64,000 nt of DNA from JARRQJ01 sp963761035 (GTDB lineage Bacteria > Pseudomonadota > Gammaproteobacteria > DRLM01), in assembly GCA_963761035.1 (NCBI GenBank), contig CAVXFH010000002.1, positions 744,001 through 808,000 of the forward strand, read 5' to 3'. Made by a program: the position numbers and the translations under genes. Every line of letters starts with the position of its first letter. Position 1 is the first letter of the stretch. Under the pieces are notes generated by a model that worked only from the letters and a program-made list of their open reading frames with translations, ran no database searches and was not told the DNA's origin. Shown piece after piece: positions 43,401-51,631 of the stretch.

Positions 43401-44649
43401 GGATCACCTCTTCCAGAATGTCCCACACCTCGGGACCCTGGCGCTCCACCAGTTTCTTGGCCGCCTTGATGGTGGTGGCCTGGCCGCGCAGTTGCAGCTT
43501 GGAAAAGATAAAGGGCTTGAACAATTCCAGTGCCATCAACTTGGGCAGCCCGCACTGATGCAGCTTCAGGGTCGGACCCACCACGATCACGGAACGGCCG
43601 GAATAGTCGACGCGCTTGCCCAGCAGATTCTGGCGGAAACGCCCCTGTTTACCCTTGATCATGTCGGCCAGCGACTTCAGCGGCCGGCGGTTGCTGCCGG
43701 TGATGGCCTTGCCGCGACGGCCGTTGTCCAGCAGGGCGTCCACCGCCTCCTGCAGCATGCGCTTTTCGTTGCGCACGATGATGTCCGGCGCATTGAGGTC
43801 CAGCAGCCGCTTAAGACGATTGTTGCGGTTGATGACGCGGCGATAGAGATCATTGAGGTCGGAGGTCGCGAAGCGGCCGCCGTCCAACGGCACCAGGGGG
43901 CGCAACTCCGGGGGCAGCACCGGCAGTACCGTCATCACGATCCACTCGGGACGATTGCCGGATTCGCTAAAGGCCTCGATCAGCTTAAGGCGCTTGGTGA
44001 GCTTCTTGATCCGCGTTTCGGAACCGGAAGTGGTGATCTCCTCGCGGAGCATGACCGCCTCTTTTTCCAAATCGATGCGCGACAACAATTCGTGCACCGC
44101 CTCGGCGCCCATGCGCGCGTCGAACTCGTCGCCGTACTCTTCGATGGCGTCCAGGTATTGCTCATCGGTGAGCAACTGGCTGCGCTCCAGCTGAGTCATG
44201 CCCGGATCGATCACCACGAAGGATTCGAAATACAGCACCCGCTCGATGTCGCGCAGAGTCATGTCCAGCAACAAACCCATACGGGAGGGCAGTGACTTCA
44301 AGAACCAGATATGGGCCACCGGGCTGGCCAGCTCGATGTGGGCCATGCGCTCGCGGCGCACCTTGGCCAGGGTCACTTCCACGCCGCATTTTTCGCAGAT
44401 CACGCCGCGGTGCTTGAGACGCTTGTATTTACCGCACAGACACTCGTAATCCTTCACCGGCCCGAAGATCTTGGCGCAGAACAGGCCGTCACGCTCGGGC
44501 TTGAAAGTCCGATAGTTGATGGTCTCCGGCTTCTTTACCTCACCGAAAGACCAGGAACGAATCTTGGTCGGCGATGCCAGGCCGATACGGATGGCATCGA
44601 ATTCTTCGGTCTGACCCTGCTGCTTCAAAATGCTTAATAGATCTTTCAT
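40438..44649 (-). CDS. rpoC: RNA polymerase beta' subunit
   Basis: 1403 residues from MKDLLSILKQQGQTEEFDAI; an open extension of 22 codons upstream lies in a repeat and is not conserved. Zinc ribbon 1 is CLCGKYKRLKHRGVICEKCG near residues 70-90; the catalytic Mg-binding NADFDGDQM is near 458-466; zinc site 2 cysteines (CETRYGVCAACYGRDLARG) lie near 890. Trigger-loop and bridge-helix sequences look normal. It is transcribed with rpoB, from which it is separated by an inverted-repeat element. Confidence 0.99.
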   Translation of the reverse strand: MKDLLSILKQQGQTEEFDAIRIGLASPTKIRSWSFGEVKKPETINYRTFKPERDGLFCAKIFGPVKDYECLCGKYKRLKHRGVICEKCGVEVTLAKVRRERMAHIELASPVAHIWFLKSLPSRMGLLLDMTLRDIERVLYFESFVVIDPGMTQLERSQLLTDEQYLDAIEEYGDEFDARMGAEAVHELLSRIDLEKEAVMLREEITTSGSETRIKKLTKRLKLIEAFSESGNRPEWIVMTVLPVLPPELRPLVPLDGGRFATSDLNDLYRRVINRNNRLKRLLDLNAPDIIVRNEKRMLQEAVDALLDNGRRGKAITGSNRRPLKSLADMIKGKQGRFRQNLLGKRVDYSGRSVIVVGPTLKLHQCGLPKLMALELFKPFIFSKLQLRGQATTIKAAKKLVERQGPEVWDILEEVIREHPVLLNRAPTLHRLGIQAFEPVLIEGKAIQLHPLVCTAYNADFDGDQMAVHVPLSLEAQIEARALMMSTNNVLSPANGDPIIVPTQDVVLGLYYMTRERADAKGTGMAFADVAEVHRAYQNGVVDLHARAKVRITERVFDNKGEIQERRRIVDTTVGRALLAEVLPAGLSFDAVNHDMNKKSISRLVNTCYRRVGLKATVVFADRLMYTGFYYATRSGVSVGVDDMVVPSRKAGIVAAAEHEVKEIEDQYTSGLVTNGERYNKVVDIWSHANDQVAKAMMDELGTDLVKDVTGMEVKQASFNSIYMMADSGARGSAAQIRQLAGMRGLMAKPDGSIIETPITANFREGLDVLQYFISTHGARKGLADTALKTANSGYLTRRLVDVAQDLVITEPDCGTTNGLLKMPLIEGGDVVEPLRERVLGRVVAEDVVIRGKKNEIAVPAGTLLDEDWVDRLEGMSIDHVKVRSPITCETRYGVCAACYGRDLARGHRVNIGEAVGVIAAQSIGEPGTQLTMRTFHIGGAASRSAAVNSVAVKSKGKARLHNIKMVKHASGNNVAVSRSGELTVLDESGLERERYKIPYGAVLSIDDGDAVEPGQPVANWDPHTHPVITEVAGLVRFHDFNEGVTVQRHTDEMTGLSSLVITDPKQRSSMAKDQRPMVKLVDEKGKDLCIAGTDIPAAYYLPSGAIVNLEDGSRVGVGDVIARIPQESSKTRDITGGLPRVADLFEARKPKDPFLLAEITGTVSFGRETKGKQRLIITGSEGDQHEELIPKWRNVTVFEGEHVESGEIIVDGAPNAHDILRLLGVEPLANYIVNEVQDVYRLQGVKINDKHIEVIVRQMLRKIEVADAGETRLLKGEQVDRARLLEENERALAADKIPAHYIPLLLGITKASLATESFISAASFQETTRVLTEAAVSGKMDDLRGLKENVIVGRLIPAGTGLAYHMERRRKRQRVKEEVVEPKKTTAQDIEMALNKALSASE

Positions 44650-44679
44650 CGTATCTCCTACTCGAAGGTTTCGAGTTTT

Positions 44680-44821
44680 TGTAGGGTGGGCTAGCGAAAC
44701 GTGGCCCACCGCCATTGGATGGATTGGGCGCTGCTCCTGGCCCCCTCACCCCGTCCCTCTCCCGGGGGGGAGAGGGGGAGTCGGCCAAGAGTGGATTGAC
44801 TGGCGCCTAACCCACCCTACA
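44680..44821. repeat. MITE-like inverted-repeat element between rpoB and rpoC
   Basis: TGTAGGGTGGG and its exact complement CCCACCCTACA form 11-base termini 142 bases apart, filling almost the whole rpoB-rpoC spacer. Just inside the left end lies a second inversion (GGTGGGC/GCCCACC). Nested within is another element, CCCTCACCCCGTCCCTCTCCC-GGGG-GGAGAGGGGG. No reading frame is carried. Confidence 0.75.
44741..44780. repeat. CCCTCTCCC/GGGAGAGGG palindromic repeat nested between rpoB and rpoC
   Basis: CCCCTCACCCCGTCCCTCTCCC followed by GGGGGGGAGAGGGGGAG. Here the CCCTCACCCC flank comes first, so the element is inverted compared with the spc-operon copies. It sits inside the 142-base inverted-repeat element. 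Confidence 0.75.
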
Positions 44822-44827
44822 TTTGCA

Positions 44828-47800
44828 TCAATTCTGCTCCAACTCGATATCGATGCCGAGCGCCCGAATCTCCTTGACCAACACGTTGAAGGATTCCGGC
44901 ATGCCGGCCTCCATGCGGTGATCGCCGTCCACGATGTTCTTGTACATCTTGGTACGGCCGGTTACATCGTCGGACTTGACGGTCAACATCTCCTGCAACG
45001 TATACGCGGCGCCGTAAGCCTCCAGCGCCCACACTTCCATTTCTCCGAAGCGCTGACCGCCGAACTGGGCCTTGCCACCCAAGGGTTGCTGAGTGACCAA
45101 GCTGTACGGGCCGGTGGAACGGGCATGGACCTTGTCATCCACCAAGTGGTTAAGCTTGAGCATGTACATATAACCCACCGTCACGGAACGATCAAAGGCG
45201 TCGCCGGTGCGTCCATCGTATAAAGTGGTTTGACCGGAACGCGGCAGCCCCGCCAGATCCAGCATGGTCTTGATTTCCGCCTCCGCCGCGCCATCGAATA
45301 CCGGAGTAGCCATGGGCACGCCGCGGCGCAGATTCTTGCTGAGTTCCATGACTTCATCGTCGGTCAAGGACTTGATATCTTCCTTCTTGCCGCTGGAGTT
45401 GTAGATCTTGTCCAGAAACTGGCGGATCTCGCCGGCCTTGCGCTGCGCGTCCAGCATCTCGCCGATCTTGAGCCCCACACCCTTGGCCGCCCAGCCCAAA
45501 TGAGCCTCCAAGACCTGTCCTACGTTCATACGCGAAGGCACGCCCAGAGGATTGAGCACGATGTCTACCGGCGTACCGTCGGCGTCGAAGGGCATGTCCT
45601 CGGCGGGCACGATCATGGAGATTACGCCCTTGTTGCCGTGGCGTCCCGCCATCTTATCGCCGGGTTGCACGCGGCGCTTTACCGCGAGATAGACCTTCAC
45701 CATCTTCAACACGCCCGGGGCGAGATCGTCGCCGGCGGTGAGTTTGGCCTTCTTCTCCTCAAAACGCTTGTCGAAATCCTTGCGGCGATCCTTGAGCTGC
45801 TCGGCGAGCTGCTCCAGCTGCTTGTCGGATTCTTCATTCTGCAAACGGATCTCGAACCACTTCTCGCGCGGCACCTCCTCCAGGTAGTCCTTGGTGATGG
45901 TGGTGCCGGCCTTCAATTTTTTGGGACCGCCCGCCGCGGTCTTACGCAACAGCAGTTTTTCCACGCGTTGATAGATATGATCTTCCAAGATGCGGAATTG
46001 ATCGTAGAGATCTTTCTTGAAACGCTCCAGCTCGGACTTTTCGATCTCCTTGGAACGCTTATCCTTCTCCACGCCCTCGCGGGTAAAGACCTGCACGTCG
46101 ATGACCGTGCCGTTCATCCCGGACGGTACGCGCATGGAGGTATCCTTCACATCGGAAGCCTTCTCGCCGAAAATGGCGCGCAGCAATTTTTCTTCCGGGG
46201 TCAACTGGGTCTCGCCCTTTGGGGTGACCTTACCCACCAGGACATCGCCCGACGCCACCTCGGCGCCGATGTAGACGATGCCCGATTCATCAAGCTTGGC
46301 CAGCGCCGCCTCGCCCACGTTGGGGATATCCGCGGTGATCTCTTCCGGCCCCAGCTTGGTATCACGCGCCACGCAGTTAAGCTCTTCGATATGAATGCTG
46401 GTAAAACGGTCTTCCTGGACGACGCGCTCGGAAATGAGGATGGAGTCCTCGAAGTTGTAACCGTTCCAGGGCATGAAGGCCACCAGCATGTTCTGGCCCA
46501 GGGCCAGTTCGCCCATGTCGGTGGAGGGACCGTCGGCCAGCACGTCACCGCGGGCGATGACATCGCCGGTCTTCACCAGCGGCCGCTGATTGAGACAGGT
46601 GTTCTGGTTGGAGCGGGTATATTTGGTGAGGGTATAGATATCCACACCCGCCTCGCCGGCCAGGGTTTCCTCGTCATTGACACGCACCACGATGCGGCTG
46701 GCGTCGACGGAATCGATGCTCCCGCCGCGCTTGGCGACCACAGTCACGCCGGAATCCTGGGCCACGACGCGTTCGATGCCCGTACCCACCAAAGGCTTCT
46801 CGGCGCGCAGGGTCGGCACCGCCTGGCGTTGCATATTGGAACCCATCAAGGCGCGGTTGGCGTCATCGTGTTCCAAGAACGGGATCAAGGAGGCCGCCAC
46901 CGAGACGATCTGCTTGGGCGACACGTCGATATAGTCCACCTTGTCCGGGGTCATCATGGCGAATTCGTTCAAGTGCCGGCACGATACCAGCTCATCGGTC
47001 AGCTTGCCCTTGGCATCCACGGTGGCATTGGCTTGGGCAATGACGTACTGACCCTCTTCGATGGCGGAGAGGTACTCGATCTTGTTGGACACCCGGCTGT
47101 CCGTCACCTTGCGATAAGGCGTTTCCAGAAATCCATACTGGTTGGTGCGGGCATACACCGACAGCGAATTGATCAATCCGATATTGGGACCTTCAGGCGT
47201 CTCGATGGGACACACCCTGCCGTAATGGGTGGGATGCACGTCGCGCACCTCGAAACCGGCGCGCTCGCGGGTCAAGCCGCCCGGCCCCAAGGCCGACACG
47301 CGGCGTTTATGGGTGACTTCCGACAGCGGGTTGTTCTGATCCATGAACTGCGATAACTGGCTGGAACCGAAGAACTCCTTGATCGCCGCCGATACCGGCT
47401 TGGCGTTAATCAGCTCGTGGGGCACCAGACCTTCCGATTCGGCCAGGCTCAGGCGCTCCTTCACGGCGCGCTCTACGCGCACCAGACCGATGCGGAACTG
47501 GTTTTCCACCATCTCGCCCACGCTGCGCACACGGCGGTTGCCGAGGTGATCGATATCGTCTATCGAACCGTTGCCGTTCTTAATGTCGATAAGCGTCTTC
47601 AGCACCGCAATGATGTCGTCCTTGGTGAGGACCCCGGAACCGGTGATCTCCTGGCGCCCCACACGCCGGTTGAATTTCATCCGCCCCACTTCTGAAAGAT
47701 CATAGCGCTCCGGGCTGAAGAACAGGTTCTGGAACAATGCCTGCGCCGCCTCCTTGGTGGGAGGCTCGCCGGGACGCATCATGCGGTAAATCTCCACCAG

Positions 47801-48898
47801 CGCCTCCAACTCGGTCGTCGTGGAGTCACTGCGCAGGGTCTGAGACATGTAAGGTCCGCGATCCAGATCATTGGTAAACAAGGTCTGGATCTGCTTGGTC
47901 CCGGCCGCGATGATCTTGTCGATCAATGCCGCGGTCAATTCGTCGTTGGCATTGGCGATCACTTCGCCGGTCTTGGTGTCGACCACGCCGTGGGCCAGGG
48001 TCTTGCCCAATAAATATTCCTGGGGCACCACCAGGGTTTTGATGCCGGATTTCTCGATCTCCTTGATATGACGCGCCATGATGCGGCGACCGCCTTCAAC
48101 GATAACCTTCCCCTTGAGCTTGATATCGAAAGCGGCTGTTTCACCCCGTAGACGCTCGGGCACCAGATCCAGCTTGATCTCGCTTTTCTCGAAGGAGATG
48201 GTGTTGGTCTCGAAGAATAATGCCAGTATCTCCTCGGCGTTATAGCCAAGCGCGCGCAACAGCATGGTCGCGGGCAATTTGCGGCGGCGATCGATGCGCA
48301 CGAACACCAAATCGTTGGGGTCGAATTCGAAGTCCAGCCACGATCCGCGGTAGGGAATCACCCGCGCCGAGAACAATAACTTTCCAGAGGAATGGGTCTT
48401 ACCCCGATCGTGCTCGAAAAACACGCCCGGTGAACGATGCAGTTGCGACACCACCACCCGCTCCGTACCGTTAATAACGAAGGTGCCGTTGTCTGTCATG
48501 AGCGGCATTTCACCCATGTAAACTTCCTGCTCCTTGATGTCTTTGACCACGCCGGGACCGCTTTCCTTGTCATAGATCACCAATCGCACTTTCACGCGCA
48601 AGGGCGCGGCGTAGGTCATGCCGCGCTGCTGACACTCCCGCACGTCAAAGGTCGGCGTGCCCAGTCGGTAGCTCACGTATTCCAACGCCGCATTCCCCGA
48701 ATAACTGGTGATGGGGAATACCGACTTGAATGCCGCGTGCAATCCCTGATCGAAACGCTGCTCGGATTCCGCGTCCACTTGCAGGAACTGCCGATAGGAA
48801 TCCATTTGGATCGCCAACAGGTAAGGCACCTCCAAAACGGTGGGGAGTTTGCCAAAATCCTTGCGAATCGACTTTTTCTCAGTGAAGGAGTAAGCCAT
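44828..48898 (-). CDS. rpoB: RNA polymerase beta subunit
   Basis: 1356 residues (E. coli 1342). MAYSFTEKKSIRKDFGKLP opens it. The rifampicin region FGSSQLSQFMDQNNPLSEVT then HKRRVSALGPGGL is wild-type at the residues that give resistance. The active-site NYEDS-equivalent (NGYNFEDSILIS) and C-terminal GGKAQFGGQRFGEMEVWALE, which contacts beta', are present. It follows rplL with a 181-base spacer. Confidence 0.99.
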   Translation of the reverse strand: MAYSFTEKKSIRKDFGKLPTVLEVPYLLAIQMDSYRQFLQVDAESEQRFDQGLHAAFKSVFPITSYSGNAALEYVSYRLGTPTFDVRECQQRGMTYAAPLRVKVRLVIYDKESGPGVVKDIKEQEVYMGEMPLMTDNGTFVINGTERVVVSQLHRSPGVFFEHDRGKTHSSGKLLFSARVIPYRGSWLDFEFDPNDLVFVRIDRRRKLPATMLLRALGYNAEEILALFFETNTISFEKSEIKLDLVPERLRGETAAFDIKLKGKVIVEGGRRIMARHIKEIEKSGIKTLVVPQEYLLGKTLAHGVVDTKTGEVIANANDELTAALIDKIIAAGTKQIQTLFTNDLDRGPYMSQTLRSDSTTTELEALVEIYRMMRPGEPPTKEAAQALFQNLFFSPERYDLSEVGRMKFNRRVGRQEITGSGVLTKDDIIAVLKTLIDIKNGNGSIDDIDHLGNRRVRSVGEMVENQFRIGLVRVERAVKERLSLAESEGLVPHELINAKPVSAAIKEFFGSSQLSQFMDQNNPLSEVTHKRRVSALGPGGLTRERAGFEVRDVHPTHYGRVCPIETPEGPNIGLINSLSVYARTNQYGFLETPYRKVTDSRVSNKIEYLSAIEEGQYVIAQANATVDAKGKLTDELVSCRHLNEFAMMTPDKVDYIDVSPKQIVSVAASLIPFLEHDDANRALMGSNMQRQAVPTLRAEKPLVGTGIERVVAQDSGVTVVAKRGGSIDSVDASRIVVRVNDEETLAGEAGVDIYTLTKYTRSNQNTCLNQRPLVKTGDVIARGDVLADGPSTDMGELALGQNMLVAFMPWNGYNFEDSILISERVVQEDRFTSIHIEELNCVARDTKLGPEEITADIPNVGEAALAKLDESGIVYIGAEVASGDVLVGKVTPKGETQLTPEEKLLRAIFGEKASDVKDTSMRVPSGMNGTVIDVQVFTREGVEKDKRSKEIEKSELERFKKDLYDQFRILEDHIYQRVEKLLLRKTAAGGPKKLKAGTTITKDYLEEVPREKWFEIRLQNEESDKQLEQLAEQLKDRRKDFDKRFEEKKAKLTAGDDLAPGVLKMVKVYLAVKRRVQPGDKMAGRHGNKGVISMIVPAEDMPFDADGTPVDIVLNPLGVPSRMNVGQVLEAHLGWAAKGVGLKIGEMLDAQRKAGEIRQFLDKIYNSSGKKEDIKSLTDDEVMELSKNLRRGVPMATPVFDGAAEAEIKTMLDLAGLPRSGQTTLYDGRTGDAFDRSVTVGYMYMLKLNHLVDDKVHARSTGPYSLVTQQPLGGKAQFGGQRFGEMEVWALEAYGAAYTLQEMLTVKSDDVTGRTKMYKNIVDGDHRMEAGMPESFNVLVKEIRALGIDIELEQN

Positions 48899-48920
48899 CA
48901 GTATTCCTCTTTCAGATCAG

Positions 48921-48970
48921 GTGCGAGTTACGAGCGGCGAGTTTCAAAAAATTCAAGTTACTCGCCACGT
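48921..48970. repeat. ACGAG/ACTCG-type dispersed repeat, rplL-rpoB spacer
   Basis: GTGCGAGTTACGAGCGGCGAG, then a short AT-rich middle, then AAGTTACTCGCCACG. The arms (GGCGAGT and ACTCGCC) are complementary. Similar text occurs in the rplA-rplJ and tuf-secE region spacers, so it is a second dispersed family. Confidence 0.6.
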
Positions 48971-48985
48971 CGAACAAACAAGAAT

Positions 48986-49012
48986 GGGCCGGCGACATAT
49001 CGCCGCCAGCCC
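48986..49012 (-). terminator. Hairpin in the rplL-rpoB spacer, candidate attenuator
   Basis: On the mRNA strand GGGCTGGCGGCGA-TATG-TCGCCGGCCC folds into a GC-rich stem with one bulge. E. coli has a partial terminator and RNase III site between rplL and rpoB that sets the ribosomal protein to polymerase ratio; this stem is at the matching place. No T-run follows. Confidence 0.5.
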
Positions 49013-49079
49013 TATTCCTCAATAACACGTATACCGTGTCTATATTCCGCCATACGCCCAACAACGTCCGTGGACGCTG

Positions 49080-49454
49080 TTATTTGACCTCCACTTTGGC
49101 GCCCGCTTCTTCGAGCTGCTTCTTGAGGGCGGCCGCATCGTCCTTGGAAATACCTTCCTTGACGGTGGCGGGCACGCCTTCCACCATGTCCTTGGCCTCT
49201 TTCAAGCCCAGACCGGTAACGGCACGAATCACTTTAATCACGTTGACCTTGTTCTCACCGAAACTGGTCATAATGACGTTGAACTCGGTCTGCTCCTCGG
49301 CGGGGGCCGCGGCGGCGCCCGCTGCAGGCGCGGCCGCCATGGCAACCGCCGCCGTCACGCCAAACTTCTCTTCCATGGCGGAGATCAGATCGACGATCTC
49401 CAGCACGCTCATGTTTCCGATGGTTTCCAAAATTTCTGCTTTTGCAACAGCCAT
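49080..49454 (-). CDS. rplL: 50S ribosomal protein L7/L12
   Basis: 124 residues. The N-terminal dimerisation helices (ILETIGNMSVLEIVDLISAM), an alanine-rich hinge (AAAPAAGAAAAPAEE) and the C-terminal factor-binding domain (NKVNVIKVIRAVTGLGLKEA, then KDMVEGVPATVKEG) are complete. It forms the stalk that recruits translation GTPases. It follows rplJ by 66 bases. Confidence 0.99.
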   Translation of the reverse strand: MAVAKAEILETIGNMSVLEIVDLISAMEEKFGVTAAVAMAAAPAAGAAAAPAEEQTEFNVIMTSFGENKVNVIKVIRAVTGLGLKEAKDMVEGVPATVKEGISKDDAAALKKQLEEAGAKVEVK

Positions 49455-49520
49455 GATAATGACTCCTAAAATTTATCTGAAAAATAAGTAGCTCGATGTA
49501 AAAATAAGATCCGTCGTCGC

Positions 49521-50045
49521 CTATGCCGCCTGCTTCTGATCGCGCACCGCCGCAACGGTCCGCACCAGTTTCCCGACAGGCGCCTGCAAGGTTCTCGCCA
49601 GCTTGCCGATGGGGGCCTTCATCACCGCCAAGAGCTTGCTTAACGCCTCCTCGCGGGTCGGCATGGTCGCCAGCGCCGCCAAATCACCGGGGGACAACAG
49701 CTTGCCGCTCAGGGCGATGGCCTTGACCACCAGTTTGTCGTTTTCTTTGGCAAAATCGCGGACGATGCGTGCCGCTGCGGCGGGCTCTTCCTTGGAAAAG
49801 GCCAATACCAGGGGCCCCTTCAAGGAATCGCTCATGCAGGCATAGCCGGTATCCGTCAAGGCGCGGCGCGCCAGGGTGTTTTTGACCACCCTGAGATACA
49901 CACCGGCCTTGCGCGCATCGAAGCGGAGCTTGGTCATCTGCTCCACCGTCAGCCCCCGGTATTCCGCCGCGATGGCGGACTGGGCGCTACGCGCGACAAT
50001 GGCTACTTCGGCGACGATGGCCTCTTTCTGCTCTTTCGTTAACAA
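49521..50045 (-). CDS. rplJ: 50S ribosomal protein L10
   Basis: 174 residues starting at a TTG, with GAGGAG 8 bases upstream; the nearby ATG is out of frame and stops at once. LTKEQKEAIVAEVAIVARSA and GVYLRVVKNTLARRALTDTG are the conserved rRNA-binding parts; the C terminus anchors L7/L12 dimers. L10 (with L12) represses its own operon through the leader just upstream. A TTG start in such a highly expressed gene is unusual. Confidence 0.96.
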   Translation of the reverse strand: MLTKEQKEAIVAEVAIVARSAQSAIAAEYRGLTVEQMTKLRFDARKAGVYLRVVKNTLARRALTDTGYACMSDSLKGPLVLAFSKEEPAAAARIVRDFAKENDKLVVKAIALSGKLLSPGDLAALATMPTREEALSKLLAVMKAPIGKLARTLQAPVGKLVRTVAAVRDQKQAA

Positions 50046-50068
50046 GAGTCCATCTCCTCTCTATATTA

Positions 50069-50150
50069 AGTTCCGAGCAGCGAGAATTGAGTTTCGAGGC
50101 AAGGTCAAAATGCCCTCGCTCGCCACTTGATGCCCGCTACTCGCACCTCG
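50069..50150. repeat. ACGAG/ACTCG-type dispersed repeat upstream of rplJ
   Basis: TTCCGAGCAGCGAGAATTGAG and TTTCGAGGC on one side, CTCGCTCGCCACTTG and CCGCTACTCGCACCTCG on the other, giving several alternative short stems. It lies between the L10 leader and the rplJ start, so it is part of the rplJ message. Confidence 0.55.
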
Positions 50151-50159
50151 TCATGTGGG

Positions 50160-50325
50160 CGGATGCATTCGCACCGCCCTCCCACACGGCGACCGTCGCC
50201 AGGAAAACCTGTCTCGGGCTCCACCGTCTGCGCAGGCCGGAATCGAACAAGTCGAATCCAATTAAAGTCGCCCGCCTGCGGTCTTTGACGGCTGCCGGTT
50301 TTACCGACAGCCCAAAGTCATTAAA
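50160..50325 (-). promoter_or_regulatory. L10 leader (autoregulatory mRNA element of rplJ-rplL)
   Basis: The mRNA strand shows the pieces of the proteobacterial L10 leader: GACTTTGGGCTGTCGGTAAA, then CCGTCAAAGACCGCAGGCGG, and CCTGCGCAGACGGTGGAGCC, then GAGACAGGTTTTCCTGGCGA. GCCGTC pairs with GACGGT and CGCAGG with CCTGCG, bringing the L10-(L12)4 binding region together. The upstream GGCTGTCGG-TAAAA-CCGGCAGCC hairpin shares bases with GCCGTC, so the two may be alternatives. L10-L12 binding here normally represses translation of rplJ. Confidence 0.85.
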
Positions 50326-50331
50326 AAACCA

Positions 50332-51024
50332 TCATGCAAAGGTCGAGGTATCAACCGGAATACCCGGGCCCATGGTGCTCGTCACTGTGACCTTCTTAAT
50401 ATAAATACCCTTGGCGGTACTGGGCTTGGACCGCATCAATCCGGCCATCAACGCCTGTAGATTTTCGCGCAGGGCATTCACCTCGAAACTCGCTTTGCCA
50501 ATGGTGCAATGCACGATACCGGCCTTGTCCGCCCGGTATTGCACCTGGCCCGCCTTGGCGTTCTTCACCGCCGTGGTCACATCGGCCGTCACGGTCCCCA
50601 CCTTGGGATTGGGCATCAAGCCGCGGGGACCAAGAATCTGACCCAACTGACCGACGACGCGCATGGCGTCGGGGGTGGCGATCACCAGATCAAAATTCAT
50701 ATTGCCGGCCTTCACCTGCTCGGCCAGATCCTCGAAGCCCACGATGTCGGCGCCGGCGGCCCTGGCGGCCTCGGCGTTGGCGCCTTGCGCGAACACCGCC
50801 ACCCGCACACTCTTGCCGGTACCGTTGGGCAGCACGGTGGAACCGCGCACCACCTGATCGGATTTACGGGCATCGATCCCCAGATTGACGCTGACATCCA
50901 CGGCCTCGTTGAACTTGGCGGTGGCGCAATCTTTGATCAAGCCCAGCGCCTCGTCGAGGCCGTAGACCTTGCCGAATTGGATCTTGGTTTGATATGCCTT
51001 GGCGCGCTTGCCTAATTTTGCCAT
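50332..51024 (-). CDS. rplA: 50S ribosomal protein L1
   Basis: 230 residues from MAKLGKRAKAYQTKI, where the ATG overlaps the rplK stop (ATGA). VVRGSTVLPNGTGKSVRVAV and the signature MRVVGQLGQILGPRGLMPNP are present. L1 forms the mobile stalk at the E site and in E. coli represses rplKA. It is followed by the L10 leader. Confidence 0.99.
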   Translation of the reverse strand: MAKLGKRAKAYQTKIQFGKVYGLDEALGLIKDCATAKFNEAVDVSVNLGIDARKSDQVVRGSTVLPNGTGKSVRVAVFAQGANAEAARAAGADIVGFEDLAEQVKAGNMNFDLVIATPDAMRVVGQLGQILGPRGLMPNPKVGTVTADVTTAVKNAKAGQVQYRADKAGIVHCTIGKASFEVNALRENLQALMAGLMRSKPSTAKGIYIKKVTVTSTMGPGIPVDTSTFA

Positions 51025-51455
51025 CACACGCCCTCCGTATTGAGGCCCATGCTGCGGGCGCTGCCGGCGATGGTGCGCACCGCGGCATCCATATCCGCCG
51101 CCGTGAGATCGGGCATCTTGAGCTTGGCAATCTCTTCCAGCTGGGCGCGGCTCACCTTCCCCACCTTGACGGTGTGGGGGGTGGCGCTGCCGCTCTCGAT
51201 ACCGGCCGCCTTCTTCAACAGCACGGTGGCGGGCGGCGTCTTGAGAATAAAGGTGAAACTCCGGTCGTTATAAACCGTGATTATCACCGGCAAGGGCATG
51301 CCTTGCTCGACCTTCTGGGTCTGGGCATTGAACGCCTTACAGAACTCCATGATGTTGACGCCGTGCTGGCCCAGCGCCGGCCCCACGGGCGGGCTGGGAT
51401 TGGCCTGACCGGCCTTTACCTGCAGCTTAATATAGGCCTGAACCTTCTTTGCCAT
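51024..51455 (-). CDS. rplK: 50S ribosomal protein L11
   Basis: 143 residues. QVKAGQANPSPPVGPALGQH and GVNIMEFCKAFN are conserved, with Pro-rich linker residues around 22-26 that matter for thiostrepton and for RelA activation; both look wild-type. It follows nusG after a repeat-rich spacer of 265 bases. Confidence 0.99.
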   Translation of the reverse strand: MAKKVQAYIKLQVKAGQANPSPPVGPALGQHGVNIMEFCKAFNAQTQKVEQGMPLPVIITVYNDRSFTFILKTPPATVLLKKAAGIESGSATPHTVKVGKVSRAQLEEIAKLKMPDLTAADMDAAVRTIAGSARSMGLNTEGV

Positions 51456-51510
51456 AACTGACTCCTAAGTGGGTGCGAACGCCTCGCGGCTCCCCTGTAT
51501 ATACACCTGT

Positions 51511-51538
51511 ATGTTGAGTTCATCAGAACTCAACATAC
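51511..51538. other. Perfect 12-base-pair palindrome upstream of rplK
   Basis: TATGTTGAGTTC-ATCA-GAACTCAACATA is perfect over 12 bases each side. It lies about 55 bases before the rplK start. It could be a hairpin in the rplK leader or the core of a repeat; no T-run follows on the minus strand. Confidence 0.6.
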
Positions 51539-51548
51539 TTCTTGCCTA

Positions 51549-51581
51549 CCCTCTCCCCTCGGGAGAGGGATGGGGTGAGGG
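51549..51581. repeat. CCCTCTCCC/GGGAGAGGG palindromic repeat, nusG-rplK spacer
   Basis: CCCTCTCCC-CTC-GGGAGAGGG followed by ATGGGGTGAGGG; a standard copy of the element next to the TATGTTGAGTTC palindrome. Confidence 0.8.
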
Positions 51582-51631
51582 ATGTTCAACTCAGCACACC
51601 CTCAAAAAATACATCTTGCCAAACCAACCAT

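Noticed and set aside
45230..47356. 708-codon open frame on the plus strand
   Set aside because: It is antisense to rpoB, His/Gly/Leu-rich like most reverse complements of GC-rich coding sequence, and has no family resemblance. The same applies to long plus-strand frames opposite rpoC, fusA, tuf, purL and rplB.
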